A DNA stretch of 14,523 nucleotides from Peptococcaceae bacterium. Its GTDB lineage: Bacteria > Bacillota > DSM-521 > Neomoorellales > Neomoorellaceae. The notes under the pieces were generated by a model. That model made no database searches, had not been told where the DNA came from, and saw only the letters and a program-made list of their open reading frames with translations. This document shows, in pieces, positions 5,728 through 12,893 of this stretch (position 1 is its first letter; each line of letters begins with the position of its first letter). A program made the translations under genes and the position numbers. The stretch is from NCBI GenBank assembly GCA_003509545.1, contig DOLC01000021.1, positions 1 through 14,523 on the forward strand, read 5' to 3'.

Positions 5728-6822
5728 TTACCCTTCCCCCTTCAAGGCCCTCCCTATTTCCTCCCTGACCAGGGGATCCCCTTCCTCCCCGTAGGCCCTC
5801 TCCAGCGCCCGGCGCCCTTCGGCCGCTCCCAGCTTTCCCAGGGCCCATGCAGCATGGCCCCGCAGGACGGGGGAAGGATGAAGGAGGAGCTCCTGCAATT
5901 CCCGGACTGCTTCTTCCCCGTCATACCCGGTATTGACCAGGGCAACAACGGCATTTCGCTGCAAAACGGTTTTCCCCCGCCAGGCCAGGGCGGTGGTCCC
6001 GAAAAGTTCCCGAAATCGGCCCCCCCTCAACCTGAGGAGATCCGCCAGCCCCGGGTGGACAAAAGAGGGCCCGCTCCTTAAGGCCAGCCCTTCGTTTTCC
6101 GGGCAGACGTCCTGGCAAACATCGCACCCGAAAAGCCTCTGCCCCAGATAAGGCCGCAGGTCCGAGGGAAGAAAGCCCCGCTTCTGGGTGAGGTACGAAA
6201 GGCAGCGCCCGGGATGCAGGGTATAGGGCGCCACCAAGGCGCCCGTAGGGCACGCGGCCAAGCACCGGCCGCACTCGCGGCACTTTGGCTCTTTGAGGGG
6301 CAGAGTAGCCTCCAGCCTGAGGTCTGTAATAATCAATCCCAGGGCCACCCGGGACCCCATGTCGGGCACCATTAAAGAGCAGTTATAACCATAGTAGCCG
6401 AGGCCGGCGGCGAAGGCCGCTTCCCGCTCAATAAGGGGCCCCTTGTCCACCTGAACGACCGCCCAGGACGCTCCCCAATCCTTTAACCGCTCCGCCAAGG
6501 GCACCAGAAGCCGCTCCAGCACCCGGTGATAATCTTCTCCCCTAAAGCTCATGGCCACCAGGCCCTCTCCCGGCCCCGGGGGCCCCACGGCTGGAATGTA
6601 CCAGGGACGGGCAACGGCTATCACCGTGCGGGCACCGGGAAAAAGCGCGTAAGGGCGGCATCGTACCTCGATGCTGCCGCCGACAAAGGGAGTGGCCCAG
6701 TTTTCCCTTTCCCTGTGCTGCAGCGCGTCGAGGCCCCGCTCGAACACCGTGGTCGCCGGAACCGCTCCCAGCCGCAGCCCTAACCGGGCCGCTTCCTGCT
6801 GAAGTTCCTCCGTTAAACCCAT
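5728..6822 (-). CDS. queG: Epoxyqueuosine reductase
   Basis: A 364-residue iron-sulfur and cobalamin enzyme that reduces epoxyqueuosine to queuosine in the anticodon of tRNAs for Tyr, His, Asn and Asp. The N-terminal domain carries FPGARTVIAVARPWY, the DKGPLIEREAAFAAGLGYYG block and GSRVALGLIITDL. Two [4Fe-4S] sites follow, with cysteines 181, 184, 187 and 191 (CRECGRCLAACPTGAL) and 207, 233, 236 and 240 (CDVCQDVCPEN). The C-terminal 80 or so residues form HEAT-like helices (HPSPVLRGHAAWALGKLG), as in the long QueG form. I start at the ATG at 6822, with AAAGGG upstream; an in-frame TTG at 6840 is less likely. The gene begins about 25 bases past a strong terminator, so how it is transcribed is unclear. 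Confidence 0.95.
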   Translation of the reverse strand: MGLTEELQQEAARLGLRLGAVPATTVFERGLDALQHRERENWATPFVGGSIEVRCRPYALFPGARTVIAVARPWYIPAVGPPGPGEGLVAMSFRGEDYHRVLERLLVPLAERLKDWGASWAVVQVDKGPLIEREAAFAAGLGYYGYNCSLMVPDMGSRVALGLIITDLRLEATLPLKEPKCRECGRCLAACPTGALVAPYTLHPGRCLSYLTQKRGFLPSDLRPYLGQRLFGCDVCQDVCPENEGLALRSGPSFVHPGLADLLRLRGGRFRELFGTTALAWRGKTVLQRNAVVALVNTGYDGEEAVRELQELLLHPSPVLRGHAAWALGKLGAAEGRRALERAYGEEGDPLVREEIGRALKGEG

Positions 6823-6846
6823 GGCCTTTGACCCTTTCAAGGCTAC

Positions 6847-6878
6847 AAAAAAGCCACCGTCTAACAGGCCTGGTGGCT
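6847..6878 (-). terminator. Intrinsic terminator overlapping the end of the HD-GYP gene, upstream of queG
   Basis: On the minus strand AGCCACC (6878-6872) pairs perfectly with GGTGGCT (6858-6852), with a 13-base loop, and is followed by TTTTTT (6852-6847). The first arm encodes the last residues of the HD-GYP protein and the stop codon lies in the loop. The queG start is only about 25 bases downstream. Confidence 0.85.
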
Positions 6879-7439
6879 ATTTCTTTTGAGTATCTCGGGC
6901 ATTATTTCAAAAAAGACCTTGACCAGCCGCGGATCGAATTGGGTACCGGCTCCTTCCTCCAGTTCGTGAATACCGTCCCGCAAATCCTTGGAATACTGGT
7001 AGGCCCGGGACGAAGTCATGGCATCGAAGGCATCCGCCAGGGCGATAATCCTGGCTCCCAGGGGGATTTCCTCTCCCGCCAGGCCCCGGTATCCCTTCCC
7101 GTCCCAGCGCTCGTGGTGGTGGTTTATAAGGGGGCAGAGAGCCTGCAACCTTGCCCTGGCAGATATGATCTCGACCCCGAAATCCGGGTGTCGCCGCATA
7201 ATTTCCCATTCCTGGGGAGTCAGCCTCGCGGCCTTGTGTAAAATAGTGGAACGTATCCTCATCTTCCCGATATCATGCAGAAGTCCCGCCAGGGCAATGG
7301 ACGCTACTTCCTGGCTGTGGAGTCCCAACCCCACCCCCAAAGCCCGGCAAAGGTTACTCACATTGCAGCAGTGTTGGTACGTGGATGCGCTGTGTCGGCG
7401 CAATTTCCTGAGAAGAACGGCAACCTCCGGGAATAGCAC
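6861..7439 (-). CDS. HD-GYP domain phosphohydrolase without sensor domain
   Basis: A 192-residue protein that is almost only an HD-GYP domain, the family that includes cyclic di-GMP phosphodiesterases. Visible residues are His23 (YQHCCNV), the HD pair at 55-56 followed by Lys59 (LLHDIGK), His84 (RRHPDFG), HHE at 108-110 (HHHERWDGKGY) and Asp136 (LADAFDAMTSSRAY). The name-giving GYP reads GYR here (116-118), a known kind of variation, so cyclic di-GMP activity is not assured. No PAS, receiver or membrane segment is present, so it is probably soluble and either takes its signal from a partner or is constitutive. It starts at a GTG with GGGAGAGGG nearby. A good promoter lies upstream (7469-7497) and a terminator overlaps its end. 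Confidence 0.88.
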   Translation of the reverse strand: MLFPEVAVLLRKLRRHSASTYQHCCNVSNLCRALGVGLGLHSQEVASIALAGLLHDIGKMRIRSTILHKAARLTPQEWEIMRRHPDFGVEIISARARLQALCPLINHHHERWDGKGYRGLAGEEIPLGARIIALADAFDAMTSSRAYQYSKDLRDGIHELEEGAGTQFDPRLVKVFFEIMPEILKRNSHQAC

Positions 7440-7468
7440 CGGCCCTCTCCCTTCTACCCGCCGACAAC

Positions 7469-7497
7469 ATTTTACCGCAACTTTCGATAAATCTCAA
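7469..7497 (-). promoter_or_regulatory. SigA-type promoter for the HD-GYP gene
   Basis: On the minus strand TTGAGA (7497-7492) is followed after exactly 17 bases by TAAAAT (7474-7469). Each hexamer matches the vegetative consensus at five of six positions. It lies 30 bases before the HD-GYP GTG, in the gap after pstB, so HD-GYP need not depend on pst transcription. I saw no clear terminator after pstB in this gap. Confidence 0.75.
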
Positions 7498-7557
7498 GGC
7501 AAGGGTCAGCCTGGTGCATCCCCACTTTTTGGCCGCCGCCGGAAGGTACCCAAAGGC

Positions 7558-8316
7558 CTAACCGAAGCGCCCGGTAATATAATCTTCCGTACGTCTGTCC
7601 TTGGGGCGGGTAAAGATTTCAGAGGTGGGACCGAATTCCACCAGTTCGCCGTCCAGGAGGAAGGCGGTATAATCGGCCACCCTGGCCGCCTGTTGCATGC
7701 TGTGGGTAACGATAACAATAGTATAGTGTTCCTTTAGTTGCAGGATGAGATCCTCGATCTTTAACGTGGCAGCCGGGTCCAGGGCCGAACAGGGTTCGTC
7801 CATGAGCAAAATTTCCGGTTCCACGGCCAGGGCCCTGGCAATGCAAAGCCTCTGCTGCTGCCCGCCGGACAGGCTGGCCCCTGAGGCGTGCAACCGGTCG
7901 GCCACCTCGTCCCATAAGGCCGCCATGCGCAAACTCCTTTCCACTACCCCTTCAAGGTTCTGGCCCGGCTTGAGTCCGTGAAGGCGCAAGCCCACAGCCA
8001 CGTTATCGAAGATGGACATGGTGGGAAAGGGATTGGGCTTCTGGAAAACCATGCCGATCCTATGGCGCACCTCGGTAGGATCCGTACCAGCTGCGTATAG
8101 GTCTCGCCCGTCCACCAAAACTTTTCCCCGCACTCTAGCCCCGGGGATCAACTCGTGGAGACGATTTATACACCGGATCAACGTGGACTTGCCGCAACCC
8201 GATGGCCCGATAATGGCCGTCACCCGGTTGCTCTCAACGTTAAGGCTCACGTCCTTTACTACGTGTTTGTCCCCGTACCAGGCGCTCAGATCGTCAATCC
8301 GAATTTTGACTGCCAA
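7558..8316 (-). CDS. pstB: Phosphate ABC transporter ATP-binding protein
   Basis: A 252-residue ATPase that powers phosphate import through PstC and PstA on the inner face of the membrane. Walker A is GPSGCGKST (37-45), the Q-loop is VFQKPNPFP (90-97), the signature is LSGGQQQ (149-155), Walker B is LLMDEP with Asp173 and Glu174, and the switch His is at 205 (VTHSMQQA). The KPNPFPTMSIFDNV block is typical of PstB rather than other ABC proteins. The start is a TTG. Its ribosome site GGAGGT lies inside the last codons of pstA, so translation is coupled. It is the last gene of the operon; no phoU follows. Confidence 0.97.
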   Translation of the reverse strand: MAVKIRIDDLSAWYGDKHVVKDVSLNVESNRVTAIIGPSGCGKSTLIRCINRLHELIPGARVRGKVLVDGRDLYAAGTDPTEVRHRIGMVFQKPNPFPTMSIFDNVAVGLRLHGLKPGQNLEGVVERSLRMAALWDEVADRLHASGASLSGGQQQRLCIARALAVEPEILLMDEPCSALDPAATLKIEDLILQLKEHYTIVIVTHSMQQAARVADYTAFLLDGELVEFGPTSEIFTRPKDRRTEDYITGRFG

Positions 8317-8319
8317 ACC

Positions 8320-9165
8320 CTACCGACCTCCGTTCAACCGGCGGGCGGCCAACCGGGCCGCTATACTGGTCGTCAGCACCATAACTACCAATATCAAGGC
8401 GGCACCCCAGGCCAGGCGGTGAAGTTCTTCATAGGGGGTCGTGGAATAGGTAAAAATATACACCGGTAGAGAGGCTATGTGGTCCGTCAGACCGCCCGGC
8501 CAATACCGGCTGTTGAGGGCGGTAAAGAGGAGGGGGGCCGTTTCCCCGGCAATCCGGGCGGTGGCCAGCATTACCCCGGTAATAATGCCGCCCATGGCGC
8601 TGCGGAGCACAACACTCCTAACCGTCCTTACCCGGGTGGCCCCCAGGGCCAGGGAGGCCTCCCGCAAACTCTGGGGTACCAACCTCAAAATCTCCTCGGT
8701 AGTCCGGGCCACAAGGGGAATCATTATAATGGCGAGGGCTATTCCGCCTGCCAGAGCCGAAAAACGCTTCATGGTCAGGACTACCGTACTGTAGACCACA
8801 ATGCCCACGATAATGGAAGGCACTCCGGTGAGGACATCGCACAAGAAGCGCACCGTCCATGCAAGGCGCCCCCGGCCGAATTCGGCCAGGTAGATGCCGG
8901 TGAGGATCCCCACGGGGACGGCCATGGCCCCGGCCAATAAAACGAGGATAATAGTTCCCAGAATGGCATTGGCCAGCCCACCCCCCGGTTCGCCTACGGC
9001 AGCAGGCAATTTGGTGAAGAAATCTAAATTTAGGGCCGGCAAACCTCTTACCGCCACGTAATAGAGAATGCTCGCCAGCGGTACCAGGGCGGCGGCGGTA
9101 GCCACCACCGTCAGGGCCAACATAAATCTGTTCCATAACTTTCGCTTCAACCCGCGGGACACCAT
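8320..9165 (-). CDS. pstA: Phosphate ABC transporter permease PstA
   Basis: A 281-residue inner-membrane permease with about six hydrophobic segments, the first at about residues 15-37 (LALTVVATAAALVPLASILYY). The cytoplasmic EAA-type loop that contacts PstB is seen in VPQSLREASLALGATRVRTV. FARTVRFLCDVLTGVPSIIVG-like and ARIAGETAPLLFTAL segments are PstA hallmarks (the first read here as AWTVRFLCDVLTGVPS). I chose the ATG at 9165, which overlaps the pstC stop by one base (TAATG) with AAGGAG upstream at somewhat long spacing. The frame extends to a GTG at 9207 inside pstC, but that start has no ribosome site. It pairs with PstC to form the phosphate channel. Confidence 0.95.
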   Translation of the reverse strand: MVSRGLKRKLWNRFMLALTVVATAAALVPLASILYYVAVRGLPALNLDFFTKLPAAVGEPGGGLANAILGTIILVLLAGAMAVPVGILTGIYLAEFGRGRLAWTVRFLCDVLTGVPSIIVGIVVYSTVVLTMKRFSALAGGIALAIIMIPLVARTTEEILRLVPQSLREASLALGATRVRTVRSVVLRSAMGGIITGVMLATARIAGETAPLLFTALNSRYWPGGLTDHIASLPVYIFTYSTTPYEELHRLAWGAALILVVMVLTTSIAARLAARRLNGGR

Positions 9166-10106
9166 TATTCCCGGCTCACTCCTTGGGGAATCTTGTTCAT
9201 CCGCCACACCATTAACCTGGCTAAAATATTTACCAACAGGGTAATTACGAACAACAGCAGTGCAGACGCCAACAGGGCAGAAAGGTGCATCTCGTTAAAG
9301 CCCTCGGTAAACTCATTGGCTATAACGCTGGCGATGGTCTGACCCGGGTGGAAGAGGGATAAGGACACCTGGGGCCGGTTGCCTATGACCATGGTAACGG
9401 CCATGGTTTCCCCCAGAGCCCGGCCTAAACCTAAGATAACGGCGCCTACGATACCGGACCGACCGTAGGGTAGAACCGCCATTCTTATGGTCTCCCATCT
9501 GGTGGCCCCCAGGGCGAGCATGGCTTCCCGCTGGGAGGAGGGAACGGCCAAAAGAACCTCACGGGTTATGGAGGTGATGATGGGTAAAATCATAATGGCC
9601 AGAACCAGGCCTGCCGCCAGCATGCCCATTCCCAAAGGGGGTCCCTGGAATAAAGGTAGAAAACCCAGGGTATTCCCCAGAAAGGGCTGCACGGTGGTGC
9701 GCAGCCAGGGCACTAATACAAAAAGGCCCCACAGCCCGTAGACCACACTGGGAATAGCGGCCAGCAATTCCACCAGAAACGCCACGGGCTCGCGGAGCCA
9801 CGGAGGAGCCAATTCGGCCAGGTAAATGGCTATGCCCAGGCTCAAGGGCACGGCCAAGGCAAGTGCGACAAAGGAGGAAACCAGGGTTCCATAAATTAAA
9901 GGCCAGGCACCGAATTGTTCACGGACCGGATCCCACCTGGTGCCGGTTAAGAAATCCCAGCCGAAGCGGGCCAGGGCCGGTCCAGCCCCTACGACTAGTT
10001 CATAAAGCATTACAATTATAATGAAAATAATACTTAAGGCCGCCAGGCCGCTAATACCGGCAAAGAGGGTGTCTTTAATTTTTCCCCGTCCCGCCTTACC
10101 GACCAT
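9165..10106 (-). CDS. pstC: Phosphate ABC transporter permease PstC
   Basis: A 313-residue membrane permease, partner of PstA. The first span is at about residues 15-37 (AGISGLAALSIIFIIIVMLY). The segment FLTGTRWDPVREQFGAWPLIYGTL is characteristic of PstC. The PstB-contacting loop is VPSSQREAMLALGATRWETI, and LGLGRALGETMAVTMVIGN follows. About six spans are visible. The ATG is preceded by GGAGGT at good spacing. A 115-base gap with a strong stem-loop separates it from pstS, while it overlaps pstA by one base. This spacing suggests that the permeases and ATPase are made at a fixed ratio and the binding protein separately. Confidence 0.96.
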   Translation of the reverse strand: MVGKAGRGKIKDTLFAGISGLAALSIIFIIIVMLYELVVGAGPALARFGWDFLTGTRWDPVREQFGAWPLIYGTLVSSFVALALAVPLSLGIAIYLAELAPPWLREPVAFLVELLAAIPSVVYGLWGLFVLVPWLRTTVQPFLGNTLGFLPLFQGPPLGMGMLAAGLVLAIMILPIITSITREVLLAVPSSQREAMLALGATRWETIRMAVLPYGRSGIVGAVILGLGRALGETMAVTMVIGNRPQVSLSLFHPGQTIASVIANEFTEGFNEMHLSALLASALLLFVITLLVNILARLMVWRMNKIPQGVSRE

Positions 10107-10143
10107 CTCGTAACCTCCAAACCTCAGCGGGCACTGCCGCTAT

Positions 10144-10198
10144 TCAAGGTATTTCCACCCAGGGCAGGCGCCGTCCCGAGGAAGGGGAAATACCTCGA
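10144..10198 (-). promoter_or_regulatory. Stem-loop between pstS and pstC
   Basis: On the minus strand TCGAGGTATTTCC (10198-10186) pairs with GGAAATACCTTGA (10156-10144), giving 13 pairs with one G-U. The 29-base loop can fold again (GGG...CCC around the GGCGCC palindrome). There is no T-run, so it is not a standard terminator. A second small hairpin (AGCGG/CCGCT, 10126-10141) lies just before the pstC ribosome site. The large one probably protects the pstS mRNA 3' end after cleavage or limits read-through. Confidence 0.7.
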
Positions 10199-10221
10199 GG
10201 GATTACACCGCCCCATTCCAA

Positions 10222-11337
10222 CTACTCGATAAAGGGTTGTCCTTTATAATTAATCTCCTTAATCTTGGCTTCGGCCATTTTGACCACGTTGTCGGGCAGA
10301 GGGGCATAAAGCAGCTCGCGGGCGTGTTCCTGGCCGTCATGGAGGGCCCACCATAAAAAATGGGCCAGGGCTTCGCCCCTCCTTTGATTATGCTGGTCCC
10401 GGTATACCAAGAGGTAAGTATACCCTGCAATGGGGTAGGAATCCTCACCGGGGGCATCGGTGAGGGAAACCCGCATGTCTTCCAGCATTTGGACCGCCGC
10501 ACCGGCTGCAGCCGCGGTAGTAGTCTCCAAGGTGGGGCCCACAAACCGGCCGGCCCGGTTTTGGATTAAAGCCCGCGGGAGGCCGTTTTGCGTGGCATAG
10601 GCCATTTCCACGTACCCTATAGAGCCGGGAATCTGTTTAATAGTGCCGGCCACTCCCTCGTTACCCTTACCGCCGATGCCTGTGGGCCACTCCACGGAGG
10701 TGCCGGTGCCCACCCTTTCCGCCCACACCGGACTGACCTTGCTTAAGTATTCGGTAAAAATCTTCGTCGTACCGCTTCCGTCGGAGCGGCGGACGACGGT
10801 AATGCCCATGTCGGGCAGGTCGAGTTCGGGATTAAGGGAAGTAAGCTCCGGGTCGCGCCACTCGGTTATGTTGCCCAGAAAAATATCGGCAAGAACCTGG
10901 GGAGTTAACTTAAGATCCTTGTCCACGCCGGGAAGGTTGTAGGTAATGGCCACGGCCCCTGCTACGGAAGGAAGGTGAAAAATGGGGGCCGGAGCTCGGG
11001 CGAGCTGCTCATCCGTCATGGGAGCATCGCTGCCGGCAAAGTCTACCGTTCCCCTGAGAATGTTATTGATACCGCCGCTGCTACCTATGGATTGATAATC
11101 GATATTTACGTGGGGGTTAAACTTTCTATATTCCTCGATCCATTTGCTGTAAAGGGGATAAGGAAAGGAAGCACCTACCCCCAGAAGGTGCACAGGGGGT
11201 TTCCCGCCCGGCTCGATCCGGCGTTCCTCACCCCAAGGCGCGCAGGCCACCGCCGCCAGTAGGATCCCCCCTACCAGGACTCCCAGAATACCCGTAACCC
11301 TTCGGGCTATACTCCGGCCCGGCTTTCCGCTCTCCAT
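10222..11337 (-). CDS. pstS: Phosphate-binding lipoprotein PstS
   Basis: A 371-residue substrate-binding protein that captures phosphate outside the membrane and delivers it to PstCA. The lipoprotein signal ends in LAAVAC (lipid-bearing Cys at about 32). Phosphate-site motifs are GVGASFPYPLYSKWIEEY, QSIGSSGGINNILRGTVDFAGSDAPM and RSDGSGTTKIFTEYLS; the backbone and Ser/Thr/Asp of these bind the anion. GAVAITYNLPGV and LADIFLGNITEWRDP are also standard for PstS. The ribosome site is weak (AAAGGG with 11-base spacing). The gene heads the pst operon and is preceded by a PhoP box, so it should be strongly induced by phosphate starvation. The Lgt encoded in this window would anchor it. Confidence 0.97.
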   Translation of the reverse strand: MESGKPGRSIARRVTGILGVLVGGILLAAVACAPWGEERRIEPGGKPPVHLLGVGASFPYPLYSKWIEEYRKFNPHVNIDYQSIGSSGGINNILRGTVDFAGSDAPMTDEQLARAPAPIFHLPSVAGAVAITYNLPGVDKDLKLTPQVLADIFLGNITEWRDPELTSLNPELDLPDMGITVVRRSDGSGTTKIFTEYLSKVSPVWAERVGTGTSVEWPTGIGGKGNEGVAGTIKQIPGSIGYVEMAYATQNGLPRALIQNRAGRFVGPTLETTTAAAAGAAVQMLEDMRVSLTDAPGEDSYPIAGYTYLLVYRDQHNQRRGEALAHFLWWALHDGQEHARELLYAPLPDNVVKMAEAKIKEINYKGQPFIE

Positions 11338-11367
11338 CTCTGTTTTTGCCCTTTCCCTACTTTGGCT

Positions 11368-11388
11368 GGCAGCGGTTTATAAGCTGCC
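11368..11388 (-). promoter_or_regulatory. Hairpin at the 5' end of the pst mRNA
   Basis: GGCAGC and GCTGCC (11388-11383 and 11373-11368 on the minus strand) form a six-pair stem with a nine-base loop. The predicted transcription start is near 11389, so this would be almost the first structure in the message and may protect its 5' end. Confidence 0.5.
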
Positions 11389-11395
11389 CGCTAAA

Positions 11396-11449
11396 ATTAT
11401 ATAACCCCTCTGTTAACTGTTCATTAGGTGCAGGTTAATGTTTCGTTAA
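11396..11449 (-). promoter_or_regulatory. PhoP box and -10 of the pst operon
   Basis: On the minus strand four hexamers occur at an exact 11-base pitch: TTAACG (11449-11444), TTAACC (11438-11433), CTAATG (11427-11422) and TTAACA (11416-11411). Nine bases later comes TATAAT (11401-11396). In Bacillus subtilis the PhoP core site is four TTAACA-like repeats 11 bases apart, ending just upstream of the -10 with no separate -35; the arrangement here is the same. One repeat is degenerate. PhoP and PhoR themselves are not in the window. Confidence 0.88.
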
Positions 11450-11687
11450 CCGGGAGCCGGCAGCCGTCACCGGCCCCTTCGCCCCCAAAGAGTCCGACGC
11501 TGCTCATCCCCTCGGACCAAATCGCTCGCAGGGGAGAAATGCCGGCCCGCTGTTTTCATCCTTCTGCTGGTGCCGCACAGGCGGCATGGACGTCTACCCT
11601 GTAAAAAGAGGTGATAACTCAGCCCCCTCCTCCCTTGCCTTCCCCCGGTTAAAGGTGTAGCATATTGGCTGTCGGGAGGTGGAAAAA
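11450..11687. other. Non-coding, GC-rich region between pst promoter and the amidohydrolase gene
   Basis: About 240 bases with no gene I can support. On the plus strand it has several small inverted repeats: GTCCGA/TCGGAC around 11490-11516 and TGCCGC-ACAG-GCGGCA around 11571-11586. A 21-codon ORF (11539-11604) starts after AGGGGAG. A weak promoter, TTGCCT (11635-11640), 17 bases, TAGCAT (11658-11663), could serve the amidohydrolase. I could not match the region to a known riboswitch or T-box. Confidence 0.4.
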
Positions 11688-12893
11688 GTGAAGGTGTTGC
11701 GCCTCACTCCCCAAACCCGCCTGGACCTCTTCCCCGGTTACCTGTGGGACGGCGAGAGCCCCGCCCTGACTTCTGATATGGTGGTCTGCCTCCGGCAAGG
11801 CCGGATAGACCGGATCATACCCCAGGCTTCATACAGACCTGACGGTTCCCAGCAGTTATATCTTCCCCAACTAACCCTTTTGCCCGGCCTCGTGGACGCC
11901 CACGTGCATCTGGCCCTCGACGGCCTCGACTTTAAAACCTCGGTGGACCGCTGGCAGGATCCCGAAGCCATGAGCCGGTGCATCAAGAAACAATTGGAAG
12001 CGTTCCTGGAGCACGGGGTTCTGGCCATCAGGGACGGGGGTGATGCCTCCGGCTGGAACCTGTGGGCCCGGGACCGGGCGCCGCTGGAGGGCCCTGTACC
12101 CCGCATTGTGGCCACCGGGCGGGCCCTCCACAAAAAGGGCTTCTACGGCTCCTTCCTCGGTCCTCCCCTAACACCCCCCTACGACTGGGAGGGCACGGTA
12201 AAGGGCCTGGCGGCGGCCGGAAGCGACCAAATAAAGGTAATAGTTTCGGGACTGGTCACCTTCCGGCACTGGGGCGAGGTCGGCCCTGTACAGTTCGATG
12301 TTAACGAACTCCGGCCCCTGGTGGAAGCGGCCCATGAGCGGGGGCTCAAGGTCATGGCCCACGCCAATTCCGATGGGGCCGTGCGTCAGGCCGTACTGGC
12401 CGGAGTGGATTCCGTAGAACACGGGTATTTTGTATCCGACGAAACCCTAGAGCTAATGGCCGAGCGGGGTACCTACTGGGCCCCTACGGTAGCCGCGGTG
12501 GCCAACCGGCTGAAAGTGGGCCGGGGCCGGGAGTACAATCCCCGGGAACGGGATATCATCAAGGGCACGGTAGAACTACAGCTCAAAAAAATAGCCCACG
12601 CCCACGAAAGGGGTGTGAGGCTCATTATCGGCACCGATGCCGGTGCGCCGGGAGTCTATCACGGCCGAAGCTACGAAGATGAACTTTCCTTTTTCCTGGC
12701 CGCCGGACTGCCTCCCCTGGCCGTCCTCCGCGCCGCCACCAGTGTGGGAGCGGGTGCTCTGGGTCTGGCATCCGAACTGGGCAGCATCGCTCCGGGTAAG
12801 CTACCCTATCTCATCGCCGTCGCGGGCAACCCGCTGGAAGATCCCTCGGCCTTGCAGCGCCTGGAGGCGGTCATCCTGCTGGAAAGGGCCTAA
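11688..12893 (+). CDS. Metal-dependent amidohydrolase (imidazolonepropionase / Xaa-Pro dipeptidase-like)
   Basis: A 401-residue TIM-barrel amidohydrolase, probably cytoplasmic. The first metal motif is LLPGLVDAHVHLALDG (His72, His74). A lysine in DQIKVIVSGL (Lys183) is where related enzymes carry a carboxylated metal ligand. Further ligands are His225 in VMAHANS and His245 in VEHGYF, and the catalytic Asp317 is in IIGTDAGAPG. The C-terminal part, GSIAPGKLPYLIAVAGNPLEDPSAL, is the small beta-domain end common to the family. Substrates of this branch vary (imidazolonepropionate, Xaa-Pro or Xaa-Arg dipeptides, others), and none can be read from the sequence. The GTG at 11688 is chosen because GGGAGG precedes it by 8 bases; another GTG at 11679 overlaps that site. 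The stop overlaps that of lgt on the other strand. Confidence 0.88.
   Translation: MKVLRLTPQTRLDLFPGYLWDGESPALTSDMVVCLRQGRIDRIIPQASYRPDGSQQLYLPQLTLLPGLVDAHVHLALDGLDFKTSVDRWQDPEAMSRCIKKQLEAFLEHGVLAIRDGGDASGWNLWARDRAPLEGPVPRIVATGRALHKKGFYGSFLGPPLTPPYDWEGTVKGLAAAGSDQIKVIVSGLVTFRHWGEVGPVQFDVNELRPLVEAAHERGLKVMAHANSDGAVRQAVLAGVDSVEHGYFVSDETLELMAERGTYWAPTVAAVANRLKVGRGREYNPRERDIIKGTVELQLKKIAHAHERGVRLIIGTDAGAPGVYHGRSYEDELSFFLAAGLPPLAVLRAATSVGAGALGLASELGSIAPGKLPYLIAVAGNPLEDPSALQRLEAVILLERA

Noticed and set aside
7500..7557. Terminator after pstB
   Set aside because: Only short GC-rich complementarity and no T-run on the minus strand; I could not support a terminator here.
9166..9207. Upstream GTG start of pstA within pstC
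   Set aside because: No ribosome site before it, and the TATA-like TAATG junction at 9165 gives the usual PstA length and coupling.
11561..11590. Possible T-box-like element (GGTGCCGC...GCGGCA)
   Set aside because: The conserved T-box sequence and the specifier stem are missing; it is only a short inverted repeat.
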